A stretch of DNA of 64,000 nt from Rhyacophila brunnea (Eukaryota; Arthropoda; Insecta; Trichoptera; Rhyacophilidae): the NCBI GenBank assembly GCA_022495005.1, contig JAGYXB010000372.1:310001-374000 (forward strand), written 5' to 3'. Each line of letters starts with the position of its first letter. The first letter of the stretch is position 1. The position numbers were made by a program, and so were the translations under genes. Of this stretch, positions 34,961 through 47,834 are shown in pieces. The notes beneath the pieces are model-generated. The model ran no database searches and was not told where the DNA came from. It saw only the letters and a program-made list of their open reading frames with translations.

Positions 34961-35804
34961 TTGTAGTCGAAAACACGCGTTTAGTAAAAATCAAACTTTT
35001 ATGAGAAAAAATACCATTTTAAACTTAAGATCTAAGACAAATAAACAGTTTGGGGTTACAAACTAGACTTTATGGTCAATGGGCCCAATGTTCCAGATGG
35101 TGTATGGATAGTGCGAGTGGTAGAAAGGGCCACATTCCAATACCCCCACCAGTACCGCTAGTGCCACGACACGAATCAGTACCACTTATGTTTTAGTTTA
35201 GTCTCCATCGCTTTGTCTTTGAAATAAAAAAATATATTTTATTTTTCCCATTGTATTTAGATATGTATTGATCGATTAATATATGTTTAAAGCTTTAATT
35301 TGATAATGAAGTACAATGAATTTCTATGCCTCTCCCGCTTAATGAAAATAAATACTAATCTAAATTTAAGATCTTACAAATAAAGTATGTTGATAGTTTT
35401 ATTAATGATAGCAAAACAAATGTTAATACCTACAGAATAAAAATATTCACCAAACCATTTTTTAGCCGTTTCTGCCGCTTTGGTGAAGGTGGAGTAGGCA
35501 AATGTTGTACGTCTTGCAATGCAGCTCCCACGTATTGTACGAAATTTAATAAGCTTTAAAATTGTATACTTATAACAATATTTTTGCTATGACCGACCAT
35601 TTTTGAAATAATATAAGCGAAAAACCAAAAAAAATCTCAAAATTTTGCGGTTTTTTTTCTGCCAAAAGTATTGCCGAAGTCATCCGAATTGGCAAACTCG
35701 TTTTTCTCTAACTCATTATCATATATACAAGTAGTAGGGAGAAAAAATCTTCTACCCCACATTTTGCATCCATAACGTATTTTTCGGTCTAATTTGACTG
35801 GACT

Positions 35805-36094
35805 AATGTGCAGCAATAACCTTTTTAGAATCGTTCATAGTACGCGGCCTAAAATTATAGTACAAATACCATAATATTTATATTGCGGTTGGCATAATAG
35901 ACAGAACAGCCAATATAACAATATTATTGTCTATGGCCTGCCGCGCATAAACGATTTCCTATCGTACCAACCTGCGACATTAAGTTTCTAAAAAATACCT
36001 ATTTTTGAAATTGAATTTGAAATTTGAATTGACTGCCAAAGATTGGCTAGTAACCACATGACAGCATGGTACCGGTAGCAGACAGGAAAGAGAG
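35805..36094. other. intergenic DNA with second copy of a 31-bp repeat
   Basis: ATAGTACGCGGCCTAAAATT followed by ATAGTACAAAT (35837-35868) repeats 31446-31477. Otherwise nothing recognised. Confidence 0.45.
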
Positions 36095-36100
36095 GTAGGT

Positions 36101-37378
36101 AGGGGAGAGTGGGTCACAGTGGATCATTTTTTTCTCAAGTCTTGCAATTCCAAATTTTATGGCCAAATAATTAATCTCTGAAATTAAATCATAATATGAG
36201 TATCTAATCTTCAAAGAAAAGGGCTTTTATTGGCGAGTATTACCTAAACTTACAAGTTATAACCACTTTAAAAAAAAATTGGGAATGATCCACTGTGACC
36301 CGGGAATGGGTCACTTTGGATCAATACATGGGTGACAGTGAATCGACTGGGACATACTGGATCTAAAAAAAAAATACAGTAAAAGACAACAATTTCCATA
36401 TTATTACTCATTTATTTGTACTCTTAGATACATAGTCTTGTATTACATATTCAAAACAGTTTTATAATTTAAAAAAATAATGTTAAGGTTTAATTTGCGA
36501 TCAAAAATGAAATTAACGTAAATTTGTGCTGGAAAAATTAATGTCAAATTGATAGTTTGATACATAGATTGTTTTCTCTTTGTGTTGCCAGAAAACTTGG
36601 GTTTTGGTAAAATCATCTTAATGTCGTGCAGTGCAACCGTGGCAATATCGGGCACATTTGGCTTGGTTTCTCATCTGTTATTCAGTGTGAAGTCCGATAC
36701 TACTGTCCAACAGGATCTTCTTGGCTACGTGTTAAAACTGTGAACTAACAAGCTCCTCCCATTTTAACCGCACTCCGATTGAAGCGCCTTCCAGTTAGCC
36801 ACGAGTTGTCCACGTGTTAAAACTGTGAACTAACAAGCTCCTCCCACTTTTAAACGCACTAGCAACTTCCGGTTATTGCCTAGATCTTCTTGTCGGACAG
36901 TAGTTTTCCTTACTCGATTGCGAGGCATTTTTAACTACGAAAAAAGAACAGATTAGCTTCATGGGTTACACTGGATCAGCAATCCACTGTGACTTTGTGA
37001 ATTTGACCCATTGGCCGTTATGGTAAAAAAAATATAACAAAAAAAAAACTATTTAACTCAAAGACAAAACAACATAGTTTACAACGGATTAAAGAAATAA
37101 CAATCGTAAAACAAAATATAAACATTTACATTTCTTATTCACTTAGAGACGAAACAAATTTTAAAACTACGTGAAAAAATAATTTCGTTACTTACCTACT
37201 GACCTGAGTGTGACAGCACATCTTCCCGCTTTGATACCGCGTCAGCGACTAGTGCGATGGAGAGGGGTATGGGCGAGCGGCAACTACTCGTTCGTTTGTT
37301 TGCGTAAGCGTTATACAAATTGAGTTATAGTGAATAATCCACTGTACCCCGTGATTCACTGTGACCCACTCTCCCCTA
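36101..37378. mobile_element. transposon with GGGGAGAGTGGGTCACAGTG inverted ends
   Basis: AGGGGAGAGTGGGTCACAGTGGATC at the left, and the complement of CACTGTGACCCACTCTCCCCT at the right. Extra internal copies of the motif (GATCCACTGTGACCC at about 36288, GGGTCACTTTGGATCA at about 36307, GTTACACTGGATCAGC at about 36965, AATCCACTGTACCCC at about 37336) form subterminal arrays. The flanks are also symmetrical (GTAGGT and ACCTAC), so borders are uncertain by 6 bp. No transposase; superfamily unassigned. Confidence 0.8.
36699..36904. mobile_element. MITE nested in 36101-37378
   Basis: ACTACTGTCCAACAGGATCT at the left and GATCTTCTTGTCGGACAGTAGT (complement of ACTACTGTCCGACAAGAAG) at the right. The interior has an 85-bp tandem duplication: ACGTGTTAAAACTGTGAACT, then AACAAGCTCCTCCCA, at 36727 and 36812. 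Confidence 0.78.
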
Positions 37379-37383
37379 CCTAC

Positions 37384-38420
37384 TAGAGAAAACACCAAAA
37401 CAAGAAAGAGAAAGAAATGTCCACCAACATTTTGATAGGTAACGAGACATGGGTGGGCCCAGCGCCATCTGAAGATACTTGAGTCGGCTTTGGTGGGCCT
37501 CGTTCGGGCTTTGTCTGATGTTCGGGCTCGGCCCGGTATGGCGTGAACGAGTTCATACAAAATGTACATGGCAATGGTCGTGTTACAAGGCCCGGAAAAC
37601 ATCCGGATCGGAAACAGGTCGGCTTATAGTGAATCGGACTAAACGCCCGTTCATGCTAGGTACACCGGGGTAGGCGACCGGCCTGTGCTAAAATACCTAT
37701 CTAAGATTGGTATTGGCTCGGTCCGATGTACCAGGATACCTTCATTCTAAACGTACATGACAATTTTTGACCGACTCACATGTCAATAGGAAACGGCACG
37801 TCAACATCAAACGGTAGCCGGTAACATCATCCGTTATTCAATCGATGATTGGTGACAATTTCTGAGAACACAGTCATCGTTGACCCAACTGTCGTCAATC
37901 TTTGATTGAGGAGTGAGTGAAAATATGAATTATTTTATTTTGGCCACGACTCCATTGAAATATTCAAATTGACATTTTGACATCGGTGTGAGAATCTGCT
38001 AGTGTAATATGGCATTCTAACGGTCAGGAGCACAGAACGTCAGGAGCAATCGGGGCATACGATCGGTATGAAAATTTGCCGATATAATGAGCTTTTTAGT
38101 TATTCATATTTAAAAAAATCATAACATTGATAACGAGAATAATTTTTGGGCGCAATGTCAATAATTCTTATCATTATTTCCTTATGTACCAAATACCTAC
38201 TAGGTACCTACCTACTCTGTAAAATGATTGTTTTGCGGCAGTTTTTGATTTTTTGAATAATGGCAACACTCACCAATGTTTTGTGCAACAGGCAATACCA
38301 AACAAACAAACCAACTTGCGGCCGGGCTTGGCGGCGTCAGTGTCAAATCTGTCAAGTGAATATTGGAAATAATCAAATTATTATCTTTATTGTAAACGCA
38401 GTCGCTTTCGATGAATTAAG
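37384..38420. other. intergenic DNA and 5' flank of SLC44A1
   Basis: More GC-rich than average near 37440-37700 but without a supported gene; overlapping frames on both strands there lack motifs. GTGAGAATCTGCTAGTGTAA near 37990 matches the end of the element at 20011-20660. The SLC44A1 promoter should lie in the last part. Confidence 0.4.
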
Positions 38421-41400
38421 ATGGGTTGTTTTGAGAGCAAAACATCCCCACAAAATGAACCGGGTGCTGGTAAACGATGCACTGATGTGTTGTGGTTTAT
38501 TTTGTTTGTTGCATTTTGGGCGTTGATGGTAAGCATCAATTATTTTTTGGTATGCTCATCCGAAATGACGTAGGTTTCTGTATTTAAACCTTATTAATAT
38601 TCATAATGACCATTCTAGCGACTATGCTATAGTGTTTACTTTACTCCAAAAAATAATTCAGTATGCGTCCTTTACGTTATCTGTAGTTATAAAGATCTTT
38701 TGTTATGCATTTTATTGGTGTGCGTAATCCAATTAAATACCAACTGAAGTACTTACGCAATACATAGCATTGTTCCTCGCCTACATAAATTTTGTAAATA
38801 ATGAATGCTTTGACTCGATTTCTCACCGCATCAAAACTCCCAAGGCCACTCTACTACTTGTAATCTCAATGTAAAAAATAAATAAACACTAACTAGGTAC
38901 CTATACAATATAATATGTGCTCACTTTTAATTTAATTTTATTATATCTGAAAAAATACCTATTCATAATAAATTTATGGGTGATACAATTTTAGGTAAAT
39001 ACAGTGTTTCATGGTAAGGTATATAATTATTGCGAAAACAGTTAATCTGAGTATTATTGTGAGGAATACCATTTTTTCTTCAGGGAATGTATCTTTTGTT
39101 TTATTGCATATTGCACATGTATTTCGACGTATTTTTGCACCCCAAAATTACAGAAACAGGATGAAAACAATGTATTTTTCAATTAAATATTCATAGGTTT
39201 GGTTTATGTTTACATAAACATCACATATTACTTAATGTATATTTAAGATATTCTTCTGAAAAGGCATCTTCCGGACAGAAAGAGGTATTTCTCATAATTC
39301 TGCAGTTGAAGCAAACTGCTGAAGTGATAATAAATGTGTATTTACCAGGGAACCAGTAGGGTAAGCCAGTTCCCATTAATTTTGAGTTCCCTGGTATTTA
39401 TGATGTGTAATACAGCATAATTACCAAATTAAAATTTGCGCCTATTGTAAACTAATCACTTTAGGTCAACTTAATAAAACACAGCAGACTATTGAACGAG
39501 ATTTCTTAGAGAATTTTGGTTTGATTTAGGTAGTAAAATTTTGAAATATATAAAATCAACGTCTGTTTATGTCAAAAGAATTATTTAGTTAGACCGTAAT
39601 CCTATTCACAATGGTAGCACTATCCATAAGTTTCTTTGATTTCTTTTCTTGCAGATTATTATCGCTGCTTTTGCCTTTGTTTATGGTAATCCTTTAAGAA
39701 TCATCAATGGATATGACTCCTTTGGCAACACGTGTGGTATTAAAAATAATGAAAAACTTTCCAAATTCCCACTTTCTGGTTATGACACATTGGACAAACG
39801 TTATCTGCTGTATTTTGATGTCAAACACTTGAAAAAATCACTGAAAATCTGTGTGAAAAAGTGTCCAACCAGAACCTTACGTACTATGGCTGATATTGAA
39901 GCATTTTACAAAGAGACCGGATCGAGCCTCTGCAGATATGATTATAATTTGAAATCAGGCCTGAATAGCAATTCTCCCAGTGAGGATACTAATCCTTGTC
40001 CTACACTGCCCGTATACGATAGTATTCCTATTCTACATAGATGTTTTCCGAAGCCTGCAAAGGAAATTGCTGAAGAAGTCTTCTCAAAATTTTATAACTT
40101 GCTGAACAGTTGGGAGGCTGTTGAACAAATTCTGGCTGATCTCTATTCGTCTTGGAAAGAACTACTTATATTTTCATTTGTGGCTTTTGGTATGTACAAT
40201 TTTTTTATCACCTGCTTTACTTTGCAACTAACACTGTTCCACTACATTGCGTTTGACGTGCCATACTCTGCACATGATTCCCGACAGGAAGTGTGGAAAA
40301 CATTTGGTGTACAAGGCATACAGGGGAAAAATTTAATGTTTTGTGGTTATGTTGGCGCGTGGCCTTACAGATGGTTTATTGAATTCATTTGATTCAATGA
40401 ACCATCTAAGGCAGCGATTTCCAAACTGGGGGGCAGACTGTTGCAAAGGGAGGCGCGTAATGCAGCCACAGGTTTGCAGTTTGCAAATGCATAGTTTGTA
40501 AAATGGCATCTATTTATAAACTAGATAAAAAAACAGTCATAAAAGTTAGGTTGTTTGCAAACCTGTATGAAGATATGGAAGATATTTTATTATACCTCAT
40601 TTCTATACTATTGTGCACCCCCACAAGAGGGGGCTAACAGGGCTCCAGCCTGGAGGCCCGGCGTTGCGGATCGACCAGTTAAGTGAGATAAACACACATT
40701 CCACAAATTCGGTCTATTAGTAAAAAAAAGTCGCCTGCGGCGCTGTTTCGGTTACAGATTATTAACATTTTATAATATATTATGTGGCTGTGTGATACAA
40801 TTTGATGTAATTGTGTGGTGTGTTTAATTGATTATAATTCACATGTAGAATTTTATTTTAAAATTATTTGTAGTGTATTTGACTGGCTATATGGAAACAA
40901 AACCTTTGTTCAATTTTGTTTGAATCGAACTGAAGAATAATATAATACTTTGTTAAGAAAAGCAATTCAAGTAGGTACTGCTACTATTCGTAACATCATA
41001 TTTATGCGAAACGGAATTTTCTGCATTAGATGCAATGACATCCATATATCGAGCCTGTTTAGTAGAAAAAAAGCACTTTGTGTAAAAATATATTTAATGA
41101 AATAAACGGGAGGGAGGCGCCAAGATTAGATTGTTTTATAAGGGAGGCGTAGTAACGTAAAGTTTGGAAACCACTGATCTAAGGACTAAATTTATTTTAT
41201 GACATGTGTTTCGCGAAACATATGTCGGAAAATAAAATAATAGTTCTGAATACCAAGTGACGGATACATTTAATAAATTTATTACACCAATTAATAAAAC
41301 ATAATTGAGTATAAACTATGAAGACTTTTTTAGTCATAGATTCCTTATTAAAAAATTCTAGTAAATATTATCTCTCAACATTCTCATACATTTTCTCCCC

Positions 41401-44400
41401 GTCTCCTTCTCTTTCATACGTCTACATGTATGTTGTCTGAGTGTCTTTGTTCTGGTATTTCAGACTCAATTATTTATCTGTGAGCAGCTGCATCAGCCTG
41501 GCGGAGTCTGCTGAAATCTTTCATTTGTCAAATGGCGACGTTTAGCGGATGATTCTTCCTCATCCATAATGTTTCTATTATTTGATTGATTGTGTATGTT
41601 GCTTAAAGCAATCTATCCCTAATATAATCATTACCCTCAAATCTCTTAGATAACACATTAATTATATTTCTTGATACACTAATCACTCGATTTTCTATTA
41701 ATAACGCGCTGTAAGCATTAAGCATCACGCAATTGTGAGAGTTTCACTTGTTTTCTTTCACAACCCGATTAAAGTATACTATTCCTCCGATTTTAAAAAT
41801 TTAGAATTAGCATTTATTTTTACATGAATGTCTAAGACGTCTTCTCCTGTGTCGCATTCTCTTACACATTTTCATATTATGTTTTTCTCATGCGTTACAG
41901 ATAATTTAAAAATAAGTAATATAATATGATTTCAATTCAATTAATAACGGAACCAGAAATAATTGAAATAAGGCTAAAAGTATTAAAAAAATGCATTGGC
42001 ATTTTGTTTTGATATATTCTAAAAGTTTCAAATGTCTAGCTAGTCGAGAAGTTAGTTAAAAACCGATTGCAAGATTTGTACCAGACAAAGAACCACCGGA
42101 CAAATAAGAATACGAGCTAAGAAAAACATAAAAAAATATTGTTCTTTATATGTTTTGTTTGTTAAATTTGGAATGCAGTGGAGTGGAAGCAGATAGGGAG
42201 TGGGTTGACCCTGACTGTTGATGACTAAGATGCTTTATTATTAAATTTGTCATATTGACTTCATACATTATAATGAGACATAATTTTGTGGAATACCTAT
42301 TAATTTTAAAATTTTTTATTTTAGGTCTATCAATTCTTATGGTATCAATTCTGCATTTATTGGCTACTGTGGTTTCATGGATTTTCATGGTTGTTGTATC
42401 GATTTCATCAATATTGGGAACAGCGTTGCTCTGGTATACATATTATGAAATCAAGCATGGCCTCAGAGATATACCGCAAAATATGATATTAGTTGTAAGT
42501 ATTGTTGTAATTTTTAAAATTAATGTGAAAATGTATCTAACATTGATTAATTTTGAATATTTATTTCAGGAATCGTTACGGAATGAAACAGCCTTTCTGT
42601 GGTATTCAATTATTGCTACTATTATAACGGTATGATTAATTTGGATAACCTTCATTAGAATAATAATTAGTTATACATTCAGAACATTCATGACTTAGTT
42701 TCACTGTAAACAAGGTCAACATTAACACATCATTATGAACTGCTTGTTACTGTCCTTGTAATAAAATTACTGTATAATATAATATGTAGAATGACTGTAT
42801 TTTATTCATATTGGTATGTCTTAAATATTTCAGGTAATTCTGCTCTTTCTTGTATTTGTGATGAGGAAAAGGGTAGCATTTCTTGCTGCCCTCTTTAAAG
42901 AAACAGCTTCATGTCTCGGTTCCATTCCTGGTCTCTTTCTTCAACCACTCATAACGTTTTTCTTTTTGATGCTGTTCTTCGTATATTGGATTACAGTTGT
43001 GGTAAGTATATTCTATTAAAACCTATACATATGTATGTAAGTTGTAAATGATTAGTTTCACCGGATTTGTACCCTCAATCTTATCAAAGAGTTAATTGGT
43101 AATTTTTTTGTTCTTTGGTAAAAATATAATGATATTTTTATCATTGACGTAACGATTACATTTGCTTTCGGGAAGGTATGTTATCTCAAATATTTGCTAC
43201 TGCATTGCAAAACTATTTTTTAACTGTTTGGCAGATGTTATCAAAGCTCAAGTATTAAGCTTATTATTATACTTTTTAATCATTAGTAAACAAGTTATTC
43301 TTTCTAAAGATTCACAATCATATGTTAAAAGTAATGTGTGCTTAAGAACATATTTAATTTTGCAGGTTTGTTTGGCGACTGCAAATTACCCTGGAATTCA
43401 ACATCCAAGTAGTTTGCAAGGTGGTGCAACCACACCAAAGCCTTTCATCAATGATCAGAGCTCTGTAAACGTAGTACAACAGAGTAATGGAACCTTTGTC
43501 GATTTACGCAGTGAGTAAATTTTGTTTAATTCTAATATATAGTTATATATTTGGGACTTTGTTTGGTCATAGATTATGTAAACAAAATTAATTATATGAA
43601 ATGGTACGTTTACATTTGTCACTTATATTGTCATATTTATGTATGACACCATATTCACTATGTGTAAACAGTAATTATATTTGTACCAGCCACTTATTTT
43701 GCGTGTGTCGACACTCACCTGTCACTTATTCAATCTACTTATATACGCAAATGTAAACACCGCGTATTCGACAATTCCGAACTTGCAGCGATATATCACC
43801 GAAGTAGGACCACCGTCTACTTTTATGTCAAGTACCTGACACATTATTCGTAGTTTGACAGGTAGTGAATTGCATAGGTATATTTATAAAACAACGGACA
43901 ATCAATTATCATACACCATGAATGTATGCCCAACGTTTACGTTAATAAATGTACTGTAGCGATCTGTCAAAAATCATAGACAGTGAGAAATAAATCGGAT
44001 GTGCCGTGTTCTATGGATTTTGGATTTAGGATTTAGTATGGAATATCGCTTGTTCTCGGCACATAAGATTAATTCTGATGCACTCTGTGAAGAAAAAATG
44101 CCTTTCAAATGGTATTACCTAATTCATTTTGGCCCACACCTGCACTCGTATTATGATAATATTATATTGAATATGCAATGACGATCAAGTACTAGATATC
44201 GCAATGTTACTGTTAATCGTTCTTCTACACTTATGGCATTTCTGAATTGTGTGTCTTGTTTTTTGGCAAAAGGTCCAATCTTGCAAACTAAAGTTCACAA
44301 ATTGAGTTGGATCTTCGATTTTAAACTCTGACATTAAACGGAAGGCACCTAGTTCATCTCGTCGCTGAAGCCATTCCCGCACTCACCTAGACCATTTTTT

Positions 44401-46629
44401 CCTCCTTTTTGTTGCCAAAAGACTTAAAATAATAACACTCGCTGCTTTCTTTTTTAACATTCCCATATTGACAACTGACATAACGTTTTTGAGAAGTATA
44501 CGAAATAAGTGTTCGAATAAATTACAATACCATATGTAAACACCGCATATATTTATTCCAAATGTTGCCATTGAATAAAGTGTAGAGACTTTATTTCAAC
44601 GAGAAGTATACGATAATTTTATGTCAGATCCATGCAGGTGTAAACAGTAAGTGAAATTTGATGTCAGACACATAAAATAAGTATAACCGTATAAGTGTCA
44701 GATGTAAACGTACCATAATACACCTTGATTACACAAAATATACTTTTAACGGTGTATTCAATCTTGACTTCATATTTTAATAAAAAGAAGAGTTTTTCAG
44801 AACATGGATATAAAATTTGCGGATACATAATTAGCCAAACTAATGCCTCTCATTTTTTTCTACAATGTCACTCAGTGAGTGAGTTTAAACAGTGTTTGAA
44901 ATTACAAAATATTAAATAAGTTTTTGAACATTAAAGTTTTATTTATTCACCATTCTTTTAATTTATATTAATTTGGAGTTCATTTTTTTAGCATATGCTA
45001 TGGAGATAATCGAGTTTGTGGATGATTCATGGGTGAAAGGAATGTGGTGGGTTTATTTAATTGGATTGATTTGGACGAGTGAATTTATTTTGGCCTGCCA
45101 ACAAATGACCATTGCGGGTGCCGTATCACATTGGTATTTCAAGTAAGCGAAACAATTTCTTCTTATTATCTATCACTTTTATTGCAATACAACAGAAGAT
45201 GACTTGTCTTATGATATGCATTATTGTTTATAAAATATTTAAATAATTGTAAATATTTTTTTCAGAGGCCCCAATGCAAATAAATCTCCTGTTATATACT
45301 CTGTAAAAAAATTGTTGAAGTACCATATCGGGTCTGTTGCGAAGGGCTCGTTTCTTATTACGCTGTTCAAGATACCCCGTTTAATTATGACATACATCTA
45401 CGCAAAGTGAGTAATTATTATCTTGTACAGCTTCATTATATCATATTCATACTATTAAACGAGTGATAAGTGATGTTGAATATAGTTAGTATTCATGTTT
45501 ACATGTCATTTTCAATGTAAGTGATTCCTGTAATCATTTCATGATGTTTAAACAACCTATCGTAATCTTTATGGTGTATACAAATAGCAGTTTATTAATT
45601 TTTTTGCTATACAACACAAAGTAATATGGGACATGGGATAAGTATATCCAATATTAAATTATTCGATATAAAACATTTTGCTATATTTTACAGATTGAAA
45701 ACACGTTCTGAGAAGGGATCGGATTGTGCAAAGTGTGGACTATCCTGTGGAATATGTTGCTTTTATTGCTTGGAGAAATTTATTCGTTATCTGAATCACA
45801 ATGCATACACTATCATTGCTATTGAAAGTGTTAATTTCTGCAAAGCGGCTGGAATTGTAAGTACATTTTATTGGTCTTTTACTTTGTGTTAATTATATTC
45901 TAACTATTATATCATGGCTGCGGACGTCTTAGCGCCAATCTGCAGAACTACAAATCTCCCAGCACTTTCAAGTATATTTATACGTCCCTGATCCCCGCTA
46001 AAGTTTTTACAACTGCATACAGCATGCTTAAATCGCAGCTAAAATGGTTCTAGAATAGGTTAGCTTAATGTTGTTGTAGTTTAATTAAATACTGTTTATT
46101 TATTACTTGTAGGCATTTACAACTTTGGTCAGCAATGCTCTACAAATGGCTACTATCAACAGTGTTGGTGATTTCATACTCTTTTTGGGAAAGTGTATTG
46201 TGACTGCAATAACGGGAAGCATTGGATTGATAATGTTAAAACGGAACCCTGAATTGCATTTCTACGCAGCGCCGACTCTTGTGATTTGCATATTTGCATT
46301 CTTCATTGCACATTGCATTCTATCCCTATATGAGGTAACATTTAATTTATCTACCTAAGTAGTTCTTTTTATTACACACATTGAATGTGTTGTTTTAAAA
46401 TTTATATATGAAATGTGTTGTTATTTTTAAGATGGTGGTTGACACGCTTTTCATCTGCGTGTGTGAAGACCGCAATATAAACGGTGCTGAAGGTCGCTGG
46501 AATCAATCGGGCCTCGCGAGCTTTGCTGATGAACCTCCTCCGAGGAAGGCTAAGAGTGCTGAAGTGGAGAGTCAACCCGGTACGGAACTTCAAGCCTTGC
46601 AGGGTGTCGATGTTGAAATCAAGCAGTAA
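38421..46629 (+). CDS. SLC44A1: choline transporter-like protein 1 (SLC44A1-like), complete, 11 exons
   Basis: Exons: 38421-38528, 39655-40189, 42325-42494, 42570-42629, 42834-43001, 43366-43510, 44992-45142, 45266-45406, 45694-45856, 46113-46334, 46432-46629. All are GT-AG with matching phases; total 2058 coding bp plus stop, about 686 residues, near the family's ~650-700. The start MGCFESKTS resembles the M-G-C start of animal CTL proteins. A first membrane helix (VLWFILFVAFWALM) leads to a large Cys-containing extracellular loop (NGYDSFGNTCG, CVKKCPTRTL, CRYDYNLK). A run of hydrophobic helices follows, including the signature SEFILACQQMTIAGAV with the downstream VAKGSFLITLFKIPR and a Cys-rich loop (CAKCGLSCGICCFYCLEK), then NAYTIIAIESVNFC. 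Family members carry choline (and ethanolamine) across plasma and mitochondrial membranes for phospholipid synthesis; substrate here is inferred. Introns hold elements at 40412-41176 and 43601-44716. Confidence 0.95.
40412..41176. mobile_element. hAT-type element in SLC44A1 intron 2
   Basis: CAGCGATTTCCAAACTGGGG at the left and AAGTTTGGAAACCACTG at the right, flanked by the exact 8-bp duplication ATCTAAGG (40404-40411 and 41177-41184). 765 bp, no transposase. It starts ~220 bp after the exon 2 donor. Confidence 0.87.
43601..44716. mobile_element. inverted-repeat element in SLC44A1 intron 6
   Basis: ATGGTACGTTTACATTTGTC at the left; complement of right end ATGGTACGTTTACATCTGAC. TGTAAACAGTAA and TGTAAACACCGC occur near both ends (about 43668, 43755, 44534, 44642). 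About 1.1 kb without recognisable transposase. Confidence 0.75.
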
Positions 46630-46780
46630 CTCACAAAGAAGATCAACTATAATTCTGCCTTATACGCATTTTCGTCGCATTTTGATGTAGTGTTATTGTG
46701 TCGCTTTCAGTAGCATCTCTTCAAACCGCTTTTTATTTTACATGCCGTGGCACTTTATCAATATGTAAGGTAGCTTTCCT

Positions 46781-46786
46781 AATAAA
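46781..46786 (+). promoter_or_regulatory. candidate polyadenylation signal of SLC44A1
   Basis: AATAAA about 150 bases after the SLC44A1 stop codon, the first canonical hexamer in the 3' flank. Confidence 0.6.
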
Positions 46787-47830
46787 AGTAAATTTTATAC
46801 ATGATTTTAATTTTTATCCTGATAAAAGGAATTTTGATGCATAGTTAAGGTTGTTTGCGAATCAATCGTGTTGTGCTGACCGTAAATAAAAAAATAATAC
46901 TTATATAATACAGTACATAATTTGAAATGCCGTCAGGTATATTTTTGCTTTTTTATTATATCTGACAATGAAATATACAATCTTCCAGTGTATTTTTTAA
47001 ACATACCTACATTTTTATAAATTGGTAAGAACATATAAAAAAACGTAGTAAGTATAGCTTTCTATAATATTTAATGTGAATTGTGATTTCTACATTATTG
47101 CACATTAACACATCCACACATCACATTTGATGTCCATTATTAAAAAAAATATTATGTATCTTAATTTTATGTTCAATGTCCAATAAAAACTGCCTAAAAG
47201 TAAAATAAATATAGATATGTAATTTTACAATATTATGTAATTAGATTTTTATACAGTTTTTACCTAGATAAGCAACCACCAACATTCAAACATTAACGAA
47301 ATTATATTTTACTTGTAAGCAGTGATATTACTTAAATGAATTATAATTAAAAAATGTCCAAAAAAGGTATAAGTACATATTATGTCAAATTAAAAAAAGA
47401 TATAAACTGCATTTACTCTAACCAAATCGAATCATTTATGTATTAATTTTATAATAATTTAAATATTATAGAATCATAGTTTAAGTTATAAGTAATGTCT
47501 ATTTATTATTAATTTTTACAAGTAATTCGTTTTTTAAAAGTAGTTTTAAGGTGAATATTTCAAACACTACTCGCGTTTTGGTAATATAATATAACATATT
47601 ATTATATTTTTTAGATATTTACACCAAACGAGATTGAAAAGAGAATTTTTTGTTGTCTCTAAAATGACTGATCTTATCTGCGCAATTAATAATTCATTTT
47701 ACAATTTTTTTTTTTTTTATTTTGATGGTAAACAGTAATAATTCTATATTTTGACAATTTTATTGTACTCAGATTGTTAATTTTTTTCATTATTTACGAC
47801 AAGCGTATATTGTTATTATTCCTAATATTA
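46787..47830. other. AT-rich intergenic DNA
   Basis: Between the SLC44A1 3' end and the piggyBac-like element; only AT-rich sequence, no supported feature. Confidence 0.5.
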
Positions 47831-47834
47831 TTAA

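Larger units (their letters stand above)
31703..35804. mobile_element. long-inverted-repeat transposon split by an RTE insertion
   Basis: AGTCCAGTCAATCTGTACTT at 31703, and its counterpart ending TTTGACTGGACT at 35804, are flanked by the direct repeat AATGT (31698-31702 and 35805-35809). Arms match over long stretches: GGGGTAGAAGA, GGTTTTTCGCTTATAT, ATGGTCGGTCATAGCAAAAA and TTTTAAAGCTTATTAAATTT. The right arm carries ~110 extra bases. Apart from the RTE, the interior (34961-35540) has no recognisable coding sequence. Superfamily unassigned. Confidence 0.75.

Noticed and set aside
37249..37673. Overlapping ORFs on both strands in a GC-richer stretch
   Set aside because: No motif, no splice context and mutual overlap; they look like chance frames.
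40190..40392. Continuation of SLC44A1 exon 2 as an open frame to a stop at 40392
   Set aside because: The GTATGT donor at 40190 joins in phase to exon 3 (F-G-L-S-I-L), matching the family; the continuation is intron sequence.
42146..42260. Minus-strand QQSGSTHS stretch resembling an RTE tail
   Set aside because: Too short and without the adjoining conserved box to call.
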